Source: Pyxidicoccus sp. MSG2
GTDB lineage: Bacteria; Myxococcota; Myxococcia; Myxococcales; Myxococcaceae
Length of the DNA stretch: 64,000 bases
Assembly: GCF_026626705.1 (NCBI RefSeq)
Contig: NZ_JAPNKC010000001.1
Location: 9,008,001-9,072,000, forward strand
Direction: 5' to 3'
Part shown: piece after piece, positions 55,210 through 63,050 of the stretch
How positions within the stretch are numbered: the stretch's first letter is position 1
Layout of the letters: every line of letters begins with the position of its first letter
Translations under genes and position numbers: made by a program
Notes under the pieces: generated by a model
Databases searched by the model: none
The model's input: only the letters and a program-made list of their open reading frames with translations
Told to the model about the DNA's origin: nothing

Positions 55210-55896
55210 ATGGGGCTCGACCTGAGGTTGCAAGTCACGGAGTCCGGTGGAAGGCCCAGGCCCGATGCGCCCCCCGTCCCGGACCAGACCCATGAGGTAC
55301 AGGTCCGGCTGCGGCGCGGCTGGATTGGATATCGCGAGTCCGAGATTCACGACGTCCTCCTGGACTTCGCTCGCCGGCGTCGCGTCATGGTTGATGAAGG
55401 TGCGCGGACGTACGTCGAGTCGTCGCTGTACGCCCCCGTTTGTGCGCGGCACTTCGAGCTGTCCAACATCGAGCATGTGCGCTCCGTCATCGCAGCCGGG
55501 AAGGGCGACACGTCGGACTTCGAACCCATCATCATGGAGCATCAGCTCGCGGTGTTCGACAAGGCGCGGAGACGGACGCTCACGGAGTCGGCGGCTCCGA
55601 AGAAAACCGGGCTCGGCGGACTCCTGCGGTCCGTCTTCTCCGGGTCGAAGAAGCCGGGCGACCTCACCGTGCAATCGGACTCGGGACAGACGGTGTATGC
55701 CACCGCTGAGGGACGCCGGCTGCTCGCGCACTCGACTGACGGAACCGACGTCGAGCCCGACATGGGCAGACAGTTCGTCAAGTTCCTGGGCTACCGCTAC
55801 GGTGGCCATCCGCTCATCCTCGAGCGGCTCGCCTCGGCGAGCCGGGTGCCGAGCGAAATCCAATACAGCGCCCGGATGATGAGCGGCCTTCCCTGA
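55210..55896 (+). CDS. Hypothetical protein, N-terminal part of a possible split gene
   Basis: 228 residues from ATG 55210, ending at TGA 55894-55896. No signal peptide. The text 'GWIGYRESEIHDVLLDFARRRRVMVDEG' and 'IMEHQLAVFDKARRRTL' suggests an alpha/beta cytosolic protein; I do not recognise a family. The frame stays open after the TGA and continues as the next ORF, 'NNVTLRLLSANVVPDSG', so the two may be one 456-residue gene interrupted by a single TGA. Confidence 0.6.
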   Translation: MGLDLRLQVTESGGRPRPDAPPVPDQTHEVQVRLRRGWIGYRESEIHDVLLDFARRRRVMVDEGARTYVESSLYAPVCARHFELSNIEHVRSVIAAGKGDTSDFEPIIMEHQLAVFDKARRRTLTESAAPKKTGLGGLLRSVFSGSKKPGDLTVQSDSGQTVYATAEGRRLLAHSTDGTDVEPDMGRQFVKFLGYRYGGHPLILERLASASRVPSEIQYSARMMSGLP

Positions 55897-55908
55897 AACA
55901 ACGTCACG

Positions 55909-56580
55909 TTGAGGCTCCTGTCCGCCAACGTCGTGCCGGACAGCGGGACTCCACTCGACGGCTATCGCCGCGTGGTGCAAGGCGGACCGGGTCTGCCGGA
56001 TGATTCCATCCTGGAGCGCGTGACTCTCGGTGCCGCCCCTGACCCCAATGCGGTACGGGAGCGGCGGCAGGCGGAGGCGGAGGCATCCGTGGACGCCGGT
56101 CGCATGCTCGAAAGCGTGCTCGCGTTCTTCGAGCTGACGCTGGAGACCGGTGAAACGATGCCGGGGCTGGGAGAGGCCGTGCAGTCCATCCCGGACGCGG
56201 ACGTGCGCCGCTTCCGCGAGGTCATGTCTCAGCCTCCCAGCACCCGGGAAATCGCCAGCGCCATGGCCCCGGCGCTCGTCGAGCTCCGGACCGCGGCGGG
56301 ACGCCACGCGCATGTCCTCATGAGCTTCGAGGCCGGTGCCCGCCGTGCCCTGGGGGGGGCCCAGGAGGCGCGGGCGCTCCTGCTCGAGGTCATCGAGGCC
56401 AACCCGTTCTTCACGGGAGCCTACAAGGACCTGGGAGACCTCTGCGCCGCGGACTCGGACCTGGCCGCGGCCTGGCTGTGCTGGGATGCGGCGCGCAACA
56501 TCGCGCCAGGCCACAAGCTGTTGAACGACGTGAGTGCGTTGGAGGAGATGCTGGCCACCGAGCATCCCGAGTTCTTCTGA
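55909..56580 (+). CDS. Helical (TPR-like) protein, C-terminal part of a possible split gene
   Basis: 223 residues. The TTG at 55909 is the first start after the in-frame TGA at 55894; there is no ribosome binding site before it, which argues that it is not an independent gene. The chain is helical, and near the end 'EARALLLEVIEANPFFTGAYKDLGDLCAADSDLAAAWLCWDAAR' is a TPR-like pair. It lies in the same frame as the upstream ORF. A one-base change (TGG to TGA, giving Trp) would join them. Confidence 0.55.
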   Translation: MRLLSANVVPDSGTPLDGYRRVVQGGPGLPDDSILERVTLGAAPDPNAVRERRQAEAEASVDAGRMLESVLAFFELTLETGETMPGLGEAVQSIPDADVRRFREVMSQPPSTREIASAMAPALVELRTAAGRHAHVLMSFEAGARRALGGAQEARALLLEVIEANPFFTGAYKDLGDLCAADSDLAAAWLCWDAARNIAPGHKLLNDVSALEEMLATEHPEFF

Positions 56581-56644
56581 GCACGCAGTTGCTGGCTCGC
56601 TCGCCAGACCAGAGACCGCCGCTTCAGCAGTGCCCGGAAAGACG

Positions 56645-56676
56645 AAGGGCCCGGAACCTTTCGATTCCGGGCCCTT
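56645..56676. terminator. Strong bidirectional hairpin terminator
   Basis: AAGGGCCCGGAA and TTCCGGGCCCTT form a perfect 12-bp stem with an 8-nt loop. It lies between the end of the protein gene (56580) and the 3' end of tRNA-Asp (56682) and serves convergent transcripts; T-rich bases follow on both strands. Confidence 0.85.
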
Positions 56677-56681
56677 CAATT

Positions 56682-56758
<77 letters not shown>

Positions 56759-56765
56759 ACAACCT

Positions 56766-56837
56766 TGGGCGGAACAGGGATTGAACCTGTGACCCTCGCC
56801 TTGTAAGGGCGACGCTCTACCGCTGAGCTATCCGCCC
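56766..56837 (-). tRNA. tRNA-Val (TAC)
   Basis: 72 nt on the minus strand. The acceptor stem GGGCGGA pairs with TCCGCCC, discriminator A; the CCA is not encoded. The anticodon loop is CTTACAA (anticodon TAC). The D-arm (TAGCTCAGCGGTAGAGC) and T-arm (AGGTTCAATCCCT) are regular. First gene of the two-tRNA operon. Confidence 0.95.
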
Positions 56838-56871
56838 CGAAGGCGTCCGCCGCGCTGCAACGAGGGGGGCT

Positions 56872-56898
56872 TTTATAGAGCGTGCTCCCCACTGTCAA
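56872..56898 (-). promoter_or_regulatory. Promoter of the tRNA-Val/tRNA-Asp operon
   Basis: On the minus strand TTGACA (56898-56893) and TATAAA (56877-56872) are spaced 15 nt (16-17 with a shifted -10). They lie about 35 nt before the first tRNA, in an AT-rich patch unlike its surroundings. Confidence 0.75.
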
Positions 56899-57019
56899 GC
56901 ATACGTTTTTGGGGTCCTGATCATTCCACCGCGGCTCATTCGTAGAGTGAAGACGCCCGGACAGGCCGTGGCCTGACTGACTGCCCAGCCAGGGGCCGAC
57001 GGCTCCATCCGGAGCGCGT

Positions 57020-57631
57020 CTAGCCGCCGTCGACGAGGTCCTGGAGCATGGCGGCGAGCTTCGCGTCCGTCGCCGCGTCCAGGGTGCCCGTGAAGGGCTT
57101 GATCGGCAGCGTGCTCCGGAAGACCCAGACCCCGCAGAAGAGCGCGAGCATCAGCGCCGCGCGCGACTCCGCCCTCGGGGGCCCCAGCCACTGGGCGAGC
57201 GGTCGCGTCAGTCGCTCCTCCAGCAGCGTCGTCACGAGGTCTCGTACCTCCTCGTCACCCGCCGACAGGAGCATCATCGCCAGTGCGTCCGCCTCGGGCA
57301 CGGGCTTGTTCATCAGGTACTGCACCACGTGGCGGCCGAAGTCCTTCCGACCGGCCGCGAAGAAGCCCGACAACCCCATGTCGTGCCCCAGCGCTTCCCG
57401 GAACAGCTCCTTCTTGGAGCCGAAGTACCGGACGACCAGCGCGGGCGTGACACCCGCCTCCGCGGCGATCTCCCGCATGCCCGCCTGCGCATAGCCCCGC
57501 GTCGCGAAGGCCCTTCGCGACGCTCGCAGCAGGTCCGCCCGCGTCTGCTCCGCATCCCGCTGTCTCGGCCGGCCGCTCGACGCCGGACGACGGGTAGGGG
57601 ACTTGCTCGTGGGGCGACGTTTCGCGGTCAT
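57020..57631 (-). CDS. TetR-family regulator
   Basis: 203 residues from ATG 57631. The N-terminus is basic (MTAKRRPTSKSPTRRP). The HTH region 'FATRGYAQAGMREIAAEAGVTPALVVRYFGSKKELFREAL' is the typical TetR DNA-binding domain. The C-terminal ligand domain has no recognisable specificity. It faces the SDR gene across a 91-bp gap that has a 9-bp-arm palindrome, so it probably represses both genes and is released by a small ligand. Confidence 0.9.
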   Translation of the reverse strand: MTAKRRPTSKSPTRRPASSGRPRQRDAEQTRADLLRASRRAFATRGYAQAGMREIAAEAGVTPALVVRYFGSKKELFREALGHDMGLSGFFAAGRKDFGRHVVQYLMNKPVPEADALAMMLLSAGDEEVRDLVTTLLEERLTRPLAQWLGPPRAESRAALMLALFCGVWVFRSTLPIKPFTGTLDAATDAKLAAMLQDLVDGG

Positions 57632-57652
57632 GGGGCACGAAGTAAACGAGTG

Positions 57653-57706
57653 TTGACAAAAAATACCCCGGTCCACAGTCTTGGCAAGTAAACCGACGTT
57701 TACTTG
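57653..57706. promoter_or_regulatory. TetR-type operator and divergent promoters
   Basis: CAAGTAAAC (57685-57693) and GTTTACTTG (57698-57706) form a perfect inverted repeat with a 4-nt spacer, the right size for a TetR dimer. A partial half-site (GTAAAC) lies at 57642. TTGACA at 57653 may be the -35 of the SDR promoter. On the minus strand TTGCCA (57687-57682) and TATTTT (57665-57660), 16 nt apart, could drive the regulator gene; the palindrome overlaps that -35. Confidence 0.7.
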
Positions 57707-57722
57707 TCGCGAGGTCGAGACC

Positions 57723-58631
57723 ATGAAGACGGACTGGAGCACCCGGGACATTCCCCGGCTCGAAGGGAAGAAGGCCATCGTCACAGGGGCGAACAGCGGC
57801 ATCGGGTACTTCACCGCCCTGGAGTTGGGGCGGGCGGGAGTCGAGGTGCTGGTCGGATGCCGGGACGTCCAGAAGGGGCAGGCCGCGGTGGAGCGGATGC
57901 GGGCGGAGGTGCCCGGGGCGCGCTTCTCCCTGGAGGCGCTGGACCTGGCGAGCCTCGCCTCCGTGCGCGCGTTCGCCGAGCGGGCGCGGGCCGCGATGCC
58001 GACGCTCGACCTGCTGGTGAACAACGCGGGGTTGATGGCCGTGCCGAAGCGGCAGACGACGGTGGATGGCTTCGAGGTCCAGTTCGGCACCAACCACCTG
58101 GGCCACTTCGCGCTGACGGGGCTGTTGATGCCGGCACTGGGCGCCAGCCGCTCGCCCCGCGTCGTCACGGTGAGCAGCACCGCGGCGTACTGGGGGAAAG
58201 TCGACCTGACGAACCTCCAGAGCGAGAAGCGCTACTCGCCCATGGGGACGTATGGGAATTCCAAGCTGGCGAATCTCCTGTTCATGCGGGAGCTGGACCG
58301 GCGCTTCGGTGGAACGGGGCTGCTCAGCGTGGCGGCGGAGCCGGGGGCGAGCGCGACGGGATTGCAGAAGCAGGACCTCGCCGCTCGGCTCACGAAGCTC
58401 ATCGGGCAGTCGGCGGCGGAGGGCGCGCTGCCCTCGCTCTACGCGGCGACGATGCCGGACGTGAAGGGAGGCGACTACTTCCACCCGGGAAGACGCTTCG
58501 GCCTGGTCGGGCCTCCGGCGCCCTCGAAGTTCCCCAAGCGCGCCCGCGACACGGAGATGGCGCGTGTGCTGTGGGAGGCGTCGGAGCGACTGACGGGCGT
58601 TTCGTATCCGGTGCTCGCGAAGGCGGCATAG
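57723..58631 (+). CDS. Short-chain dehydrogenase/reductase (WW-oxidoreductase/retinol dehydrogenase-like)
   Basis: 302 residues from ATG 57723. The cofactor motif is TGANSGIG (21-28), followed by the basic 'GCRD' pattern that favours NADP. 'LVNNAGLM' and the active-site 'VVTVSSTAAYWG ... YGNSKLANLLF' (Ser, Tyr, Lys) are intact, and 'NHLGHFALTGLL' is typical of the RDH/WWOX subgroup. It would oxidise or reduce a lipophilic alcohol or carbonyl. It is divergent from, and probably controlled by, the TetR regulator. Confidence 0.9.
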   Translation: MKTDWSTRDIPRLEGKKAIVTGANSGIGYFTALELGRAGVEVLVGCRDVQKGQAAVERMRAEVPGARFSLEALDLASLASVRAFAERARAAMPTLDLLVNNAGLMAVPKRQTTVDGFEVQFGTNHLGHFALTGLLMPALGASRSPRVVTVSSTAAYWGKVDLTNLQSEKRYSPMGTYGNSKLANLLFMRELDRRFGGTGLLSVAAEPGASATGLQKQDLAARLTKLIGQSAAEGALPSLYAATMPDVKGGDYFHPGRRFGLVGPPAPSKFPKRARDTEMARVLWEASERLTGVSYPVLAKAA

Positions 58632-58675
58632 GAAATGCGCCGCGCTCGTGTCATCCGGTCGGGTTGGGACGGGCG

Positions 58676-58704
58676 GGTCGGACCCCTTCACGAGGAGTCC
58701 GACC
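58676..58704. terminator. Candidate hairpin terminator between convergent genes
   Basis: GGTCGGAC and GTCCGACC form an 8-bp stem with a 13-nt loop in the 92-bp gap between stops at 58631 and 58724. No T-run; moderate support. Confidence 0.5.
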
Positions 58705-58723
58705 TCTCACTGCGACGTCGGGA

Positions 58724-59629
58724 CTACTTCTGTGCGCCGTTGGAGTCGGTGGGGGTGGTGGTGCCGCCCGTGCCACTCCCGTTCTTCGCGAGCCGCACGA
58801 GCTCGGAGACGGAGACCTGGGCGACGCCGCGGTTCAGGTTGCTCGGGTCCTTGGGGTCCTCTGCCCAGAAGCGGAAGACGATGTGCCGCGGATCATCCGA
58901 CGAGAACTGGGCGTCCACCGGGAACTCGAGGACGGACGGCGCTTCGTTGGTGCCCGAGGCCAGCTCGCCCTCGCCCCCCACCTGCTGCCACGGGAGCTGG
59001 TCCGCCAGCCCGTCCCACATCAGTTCATTGAGGGCAATGGCCTTGTCAGAGATCGCCCAGTCGAGCTGCCGGACGCGGATGGGCGTGCCGGTGTGGTTGC
59101 TCAGGTCGATGACCGGCCGGATGCCGCCGTCGGCCGCCAGCTCCACCTTCCACTTGTGACCCACCGCGATGACGTCGCCGACAGGCCGGGTGTTGCGCGT
59201 CCAGTAGAACGCGGGCAGATGGTCCGGGTTGTTGGAGTGACTCACCACACCGATGGCGGCCGAGTCGGAGCAGAAGCCGATGTGGGCGTAGTTGCCGCGA
59301 GTCACGCTCTTGCCCGGCGCCGCGAAGTTGAGCGTCGAGGTGGTGCCGTTCGTGGTGACGGTCGGCACGCCGAACGGGTTCAGCGAGCCTGTGTAGTAGC
59401 TGCAGAAGGACGTGGGGCCCTGCACCGTGACGTGCAGGTCGTTCGCGTCGAAGTTGGTGTTGTTGTAGATGTCGACGTTGTAGCAGTAGGCGGAACACGG
59501 CGGCGGATTGCCACCACCGGGGGGCACCTGCGCCTGTTGCACATACGTGGTGGCAGCTCCACCGATGCCGCTCATGACCATGGCGACGGCCAGGGTGTGC
59601 TTGACGCCAATCTGACGGAAGACGTTCAT
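58724..59629 (-). CDS. Secreted protein of unknown function
   Basis: 301 residues from ATG 59629, with AGAGGAAG upstream. A hydrophobic leader (about 10-28) and a Pro/Gly-rich linker precede a beta-rich chain: 'YCYNVDIYNNTNFDANDLHVTVQGP', 'NYAHIGFCSDSAA', 'PVGDVIAVGHKWKVELAADGG' and 'HTGTPIRVRQLDWAISDKAI'. Several Cys suggest disulfides. The C-terminal tail is Gly/Thr-rich. I do not recognise a family; it looks like a secreted binding or matrix protein. Confidence 0.65.
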   Translation of the reverse strand: MNVFRQIGVKHTLAVAMVMSGIGGAATTYVQQAQVPPGGGNPPPCSAYCYNVDIYNNTNFDANDLHVTVQGPTSFCSYYTGSLNPFGVPTVTTNGTTSTLNFAAPGKSVTRGNYAHIGFCSDSAAIGVVSHSNNPDHLPAFYWTRNTRPVGDVIAVGHKWKVELAADGGIRPVIDLSNHTGTPIRVRQLDWAISDKAIALNELMWDGLADQLPWQQVGGEGELASGTNEAPSVLEFPVDAQFSSDDPRHIVFRFWAEDPKDPSNLNRGVAQVSVSELVRLAKNGSGTGGTTTPTDSNGAQK

Positions 59630-59880
59630 CACTGCTTCCTCTGCCTCGTGTCCGAGGCCGCTGGGGGGAGGGTTGCACTTCCCCTGAGAGCAGGATTCGA
59701 GCCGAAGGCTTCACGCCCCGTGCGACCTGCCCGGAAGCGATGGAATGTGACTCCGAACGTCACGACTCCCGAGGTCGGTGTGACGCCCGGCGCTACAACG
59801 CACCGCGCGGTACTGCCGCCGGTGCGGGGCGCGAGCCTGGGCAACGCGCTGGACGTCTGGATGAACGACGGAGAAACGTC

Positions 59881-60081
59881 ATGACCACGTCGATTCGGAA
59901 TCGCGCGAGCAATTCGCGCTCTGGCTTCTCGGCCGCGCGCACGTCTTCCGAGCCTGTCCGTCCCGGGCGCGACAATCACACGCACCGGGGTGCCGGCCAG
60001 CTCGCCCCGGCGTCGCAGGCCCGCCGCTTCCGACCGGTCGATGACTTCACCCGGCAGGGCTGCAAGCCCCAGACTCCTTGA
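59881..60081 (+). pseudogene. Short Ser/Arg-rich ORF, possible remnant of a truncated gene
   Basis: 66 codons from ATG 59881 with GGAG upstream. The start 'MTTSIRNRASNSR' is like the low-complexity N-termini of larger myxobacterial secreted or phage-like proteins, but it stops early. About 40 bp later another frame reads 'VTFNTNYNPDDMG', which could be downstream coding sequence after a frameshift. The whole gap 59630-60507 has no other supported gene. Confidence 0.3.
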
Positions 60082-60507
60082 TGTGGCACTGGTGGTGCCC
60101 AGAGGGGCGCGTCGCCGGACGTCACGTTCAACACGAACTACAACCCGGACGACATGGGCTCCAGGTTCACGCGCGGTTGAGTCTCCGGCCGGGGATCGAG
60201 GGGGCCCTCCCGCCGTCCGTGAAGCTGGCATCATCCCGGACCGAGCCCCTCGCTCCGTCTGCACTTCCTTGTCGGTGGGACATCCGGGCCCCTGGATTCG
60301 GTGTCCCCCCTCAACATGGAGGCGCTCGGCCTGCGGCACCGCCGGGGCCATGACCTGCGCCGCTCTACGACCGAGGGCTTCTCCCCACGCCGGCCCCCCC
60401 GAAGTCGCCGAACCGGGGCCCCGTGCAGCGGAGTGCCGACGTGCCCATGCATTCAAGGCCTGACGACAGCGCACCGGGTCCGCGCCCGGCCCTGAAGGAG
60501 GAACATC
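60082..60507. other. Gene-poor stretch
   Basis: About 430 bp without a gene I can support. Short ORFs have no recognisable product and poor codon bias. The last 30 bp carry the ribosome binding site of the gene at 60508. Confidence 0.35.
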
Positions 60508-61008
60508 ATGAGCAGGCAGACCCCGCGTCTTCTGTGGGTGGGAGGGCCGCTCCTCGTCGTCCTCGCGGTCAGCAGCGGGTCGGCTGTCGCCCAGCCGACC
60601 CAGGTGACGAACCCCTCGCCGGCTGCGACCGCCACAGCTGCCGAACCGGTCAATGCATTCAAGCAGGTCTCCAGCGCGAGCAACCAGACTGACAACCATG
60701 TCTTTACAATCCCCGCCGGCAAACGCCTGGTCATTGATTACGTGTCGGCCGAGGGCGAGGTGCCAGCCGGAGACTCGGTATCAGGTATCCACATCAACAA
60801 CCCGGTCGTTCACTTCTTCGTCGTGAGTGACCAGGGGACCGATATCAACGGCAAGAGCGTCTTTGCGGCCGCGCAAAGCTTCCAGGCCACGCTGGGTCCT
60901 TTTCCCCGTCCGACCGACGTCGTCATCCGAATGGAGCGGAGAACGTTCGGACCCGGGAATGAGGCCACACTTGCTGTTTCTCTCGCCGGGCGGCTGCTGA
61001 CTCCATGA
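60508..61008 (+). CDS. Small secreted protein of unknown function
   Basis: 166 residues from ATG 60508 with GAAGGAGGA. A signal peptide ends at AVAQ. The mature part has a short Pro/Ala/Thr stretch, then a beta-rich domain: 'HVFTIPAGKRLVIDYVSAEGEVPAG', 'HFFVVSDQGTDINGKSVF' and 'PTDVVIRMERR'. This resembles small jelly-roll-like secreted proteins, but I cannot name a family. Confidence 0.7.
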   Translation: MSRQTPRLLWVGGPLLVVLAVSSGSAVAQPTQVTNPSPAATATAAEPVNAFKQVSSASNQTDNHVFTIPAGKRLVIDYVSAEGEVPAGDSVSGIHINNPVVHFFVVSDQGTDINGKSVFAAAQSFQATLGPFPRPTDVVIRMERRTFGPGNEATLAVSLAGRLLTP

Positions 61009-61178
61009 CTTCGACGTCCCACCGCGTGGACACGGTCGAGTCCGTCCAGCCAGGCTTCAAACCATCCGTAATACGGTTGCATTCTTGAGTGTGTTCACTC
61101 CGGGTGCTGATTTTGATGGGGCGCCAAGGCCTTTCATGTTCCGCTGCCTGGCATCACCCCACCAAGGAGTGGTTATCC

Positions 61179-61421
61179 ATGAAGCGCATCCTGCCATGCA
61201 TTCTCGCCGCCTTCGCCCTGGCCTGCTCGGGCGCGGACCCCCTGGAGCCGGAGGCGGGTTCCTCCGACGGGACGTCGGCTGACACGCAGTCGGACGCTCG
61301 CGTGTACGAGGTCGACCACGGCGGCACCTACCTGGCGGCTCTGACTTGCGGTCCCTGCAACCCGGGCCTCACCTGCCGCTGTGGAGATCATTGCCGGCCC
61401 CAGGGCACGCCCTGCCCATAA
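61179..61421 (+). CDS. Small Cys-rich lipoprotein
   Basis: 80 residues from ATG 61179; AAGGAG lies upstream. The leader 'MKRILPCILAAFALAC' ends in a lipobox. The mature chain is acidic at first, and its last 25 residues hold six Cys (CGPCNPGLTCRCGDHCRPQGTPC) that probably form a small disulfide knot. Function unknown. Confidence 0.7.
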   Translation: MKRILPCILAAFALACSGADPLEPEAGSSDGTSADTQSDARVYEVDHGGTYLAALTCGPCNPGLTCRCGDHCRPQGTPCP

Positions 61422-61443
61422 AGGCGGAACAGCAGTCCCGCCG

Positions 61444-61465
61444 CGCCCCGGGACGTCCCGGGGCG
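61444..61465. terminator. GC-rich palindrome, probable bidirectional terminator
   Basis: CGCCCCGGGAC is followed directly by GTCCCGGGGCG, a perfect 22-bp palindrome, 22 bp after the lipoprotein stop and before the convergent gene ending at 61622. No T-run, so the assignment is by position. Confidence 0.5.
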
Positions 61466-61621
61466 TGTGGGGCCTCACGGACAGCTCCCGTTGCTCGGGG
61501 CGGTGCTCTCGGGCTCGCGCGGCTTCGCAGCCTCGGGCATGTGTCGTCCTCCGCAGTGGCAAGGCCGCCGACCGCCCGGGGAGGGGACACACCTTGCCCT
61601 CGTGGTCGCCCGTTGAGACGC

Positions 61622-62101
61622 TCAGCGCTTGCTGCGACGTTTTCGCCTGGCGGTCTTGGAGGAGCGCGTGCGGTCCGCAGCGCCTTGCAGGATCGGGCTC
61701 ACTTCTCGTGCGCTCTCGATCAGCGCTCGCCCTACGGGCGCGTCGGTGTCCTCCGCGCGCCATGTGACGAACTCACTCAGATGGGTGTGGAGGTCTTCAA
61801 CGGGCCGCCACGGCAACGAGGCCTGCGAAGCGGGTTCCCAGAACTTCTCCGTGAGGAAGGTGATCGCGTCGCCGATCACGACCAGGGCCAGGAGCGCCTC
61901 CAGGTCGAGCACCTCCGCCGTCACGTGCAGCGTCACGCCCTGTGTGCGCGCCGCCGTGAGGATGTCCGCGTGGAGCCGCGGATGGAGCTGACGTGGCTGG
62001 AGTAGCACGCGCCCGCTCGCGAGGTCTCGACGCCAGATCTTCACGAGCCGTGCGAGTCGATGCTCAGGGGAGAGAAGCAGCCCGAGTCGGTCACGGCTCA
62101 T
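61622..62101 (-). CDS. Hypothetical cytosolic protein
   Basis: 159 residues using ATG 62101 (MSRDRLGLLL); a longer frame from 62179 looks non-coding. The chain is helical and basic at its C-terminus (ARRKRRSKR). 'RLVKIWRRDLASGRVLLQPRQLHPRLHADILTAAR' and 'EFVTWRAEDTDAPVGRALIE' are the most ordered-looking parts. No family recognised, no signal peptide. Confidence 0.55.
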   Translation of the reverse strand: MSRDRLGLLLSPEHRLARLVKIWRRDLASGRVLLQPRQLHPRLHADILTAARTQGVTLHVTAEVLDLEALLALVVIGDAITFLTEKFWEPASQASLPWRPVEDLHTHLSEFVTWRAEDTDAPVGRALIESAREVSPILQGAADRTRSSKTARRKRRSKR

Positions 62102-62222
62102 CCCGGGGCATTCCTCCCGCGCCGAAGTAGGAGCCGAGCAGGGTGCTGGAGGAGTTGACGGTCCTCCGCGCCAGCCCACGTTGCTCGCGTCAGCCGAGCC
62201 TGGCCGGGGTTAGAGTCGCCAC

Positions 62223-63011
62223 ATGCGTGTCTCCTTCGTCCTTCTCTCCATGGCAGTGCCCCTGGATGGCGAGGCCATCTCTCGCAGCCACCTCGAGCTG
62301 TCTTCCGAAGCCACGCGGCTCGTCCCGGAGGAGACGCTGGAGGACGGCATCACGAGCCTGCGCCTGCAGGACGGCTCGGGAGACGTCATCCTCGCGCCCG
62401 TCCCGGTCCCCATCCCGACGGGCGAGGTCGAGGCGTCAGCGGCCCTGAGCCTCGCGTCCTTCGCGTCGATGCCCGGGCTCGCGCCGCATGCCGCGCACGT
62501 CATCGTGACGTTCAGGGACGAGGCCCGGCGCGCACCGGCCGCCGAGGCGCTGGTACTTGCCCAGGTGACGGCGGCCGTGGCGCACGCCACCGGAGCGGTC
62601 GGGGTGTACTGGGGCATGGGCCACGTGGCGCATCCCGCCGAGTTCTTCATCGATGCCGTGCGTGACCTGGACCTCCCCTTGCCCGCGCTCATTGGCCTGA
62701 GCATCGTGCGCGACGGAAAGGGACTGAGCGTCCTGAGCGTGGGGATGGAGCAGTTCGAACTGCCGAACATGCTCGTGCTCGCCGACAAGGCCCAGGGCGG
62801 CGAGGTCATCAAGTTCCTTTTCGACATGCAGGGCTACGTCCTCAAGCGCGGGAAGGCGCTGCCGGATGGCGACACGGTGGGCCGCACCGCCGAGGAGCGC
62901 TTGCGGGTGCGCTATGTGCCGTCCCCCACCGACGCCTCCGCGCAGGTGGTCCAGGTGGACATGCGAAAGCCCGGGCTCTGGGCGCGCGCCCGCCAGTTCC
63001 TGCACAACTGA
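62223..63011 (+). CDS. DUF4261-domain protein
   Basis: 262 residues. 'MRVSFVLLSMAVPLDGEAI' at the start, 'HVIVTFRDEARRAPAAEALVLAQVTAAVAHATGAVGVYWG', 'AEFFIDAVRDLDLPLPALIGLSIVRD' and 'GLSVLSVGMEQFELPNMLVL' follow the DUF4261 layout. The family is often found near polymorphic toxin or immunity loci, but its function is not known. The GyrB-like gene begins 40 bp downstream in the same frame and direction. Confidence 0.8.
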   Translation: MRVSFVLLSMAVPLDGEAISRSHLELSSEATRLVPEETLEDGITSLRLQDGSGDVILAPVPVPIPTGEVEASAALSLASFASMPGLAPHAAHVIVTFRDEARRAPAAEALVLAQVTAAVAHATGAVGVYWGMGHVAHPAEFFIDAVRDLDLPLPALIGLSIVRDGKGLSVLSVGMEQFELPNMLVLADKAQGGEVIKFLFDMQGYVLKRGKALPDGDTVGRTAEERLRVRYVPSPTDASAQVVQVDMRKPGLWARARQFLHN

Positions 63012-63050
63012 GATGCCGTACAGCTCCATGCCAGCATCAAGGACCTGCTG

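Noticed and set aside
57704..59884. Plus-strand open frame of 726 codons covering the SDR and the antisense of the secreted protein
   Set aside because: It overlaps two better genes in other frames; composition is typical of a shadow frame.
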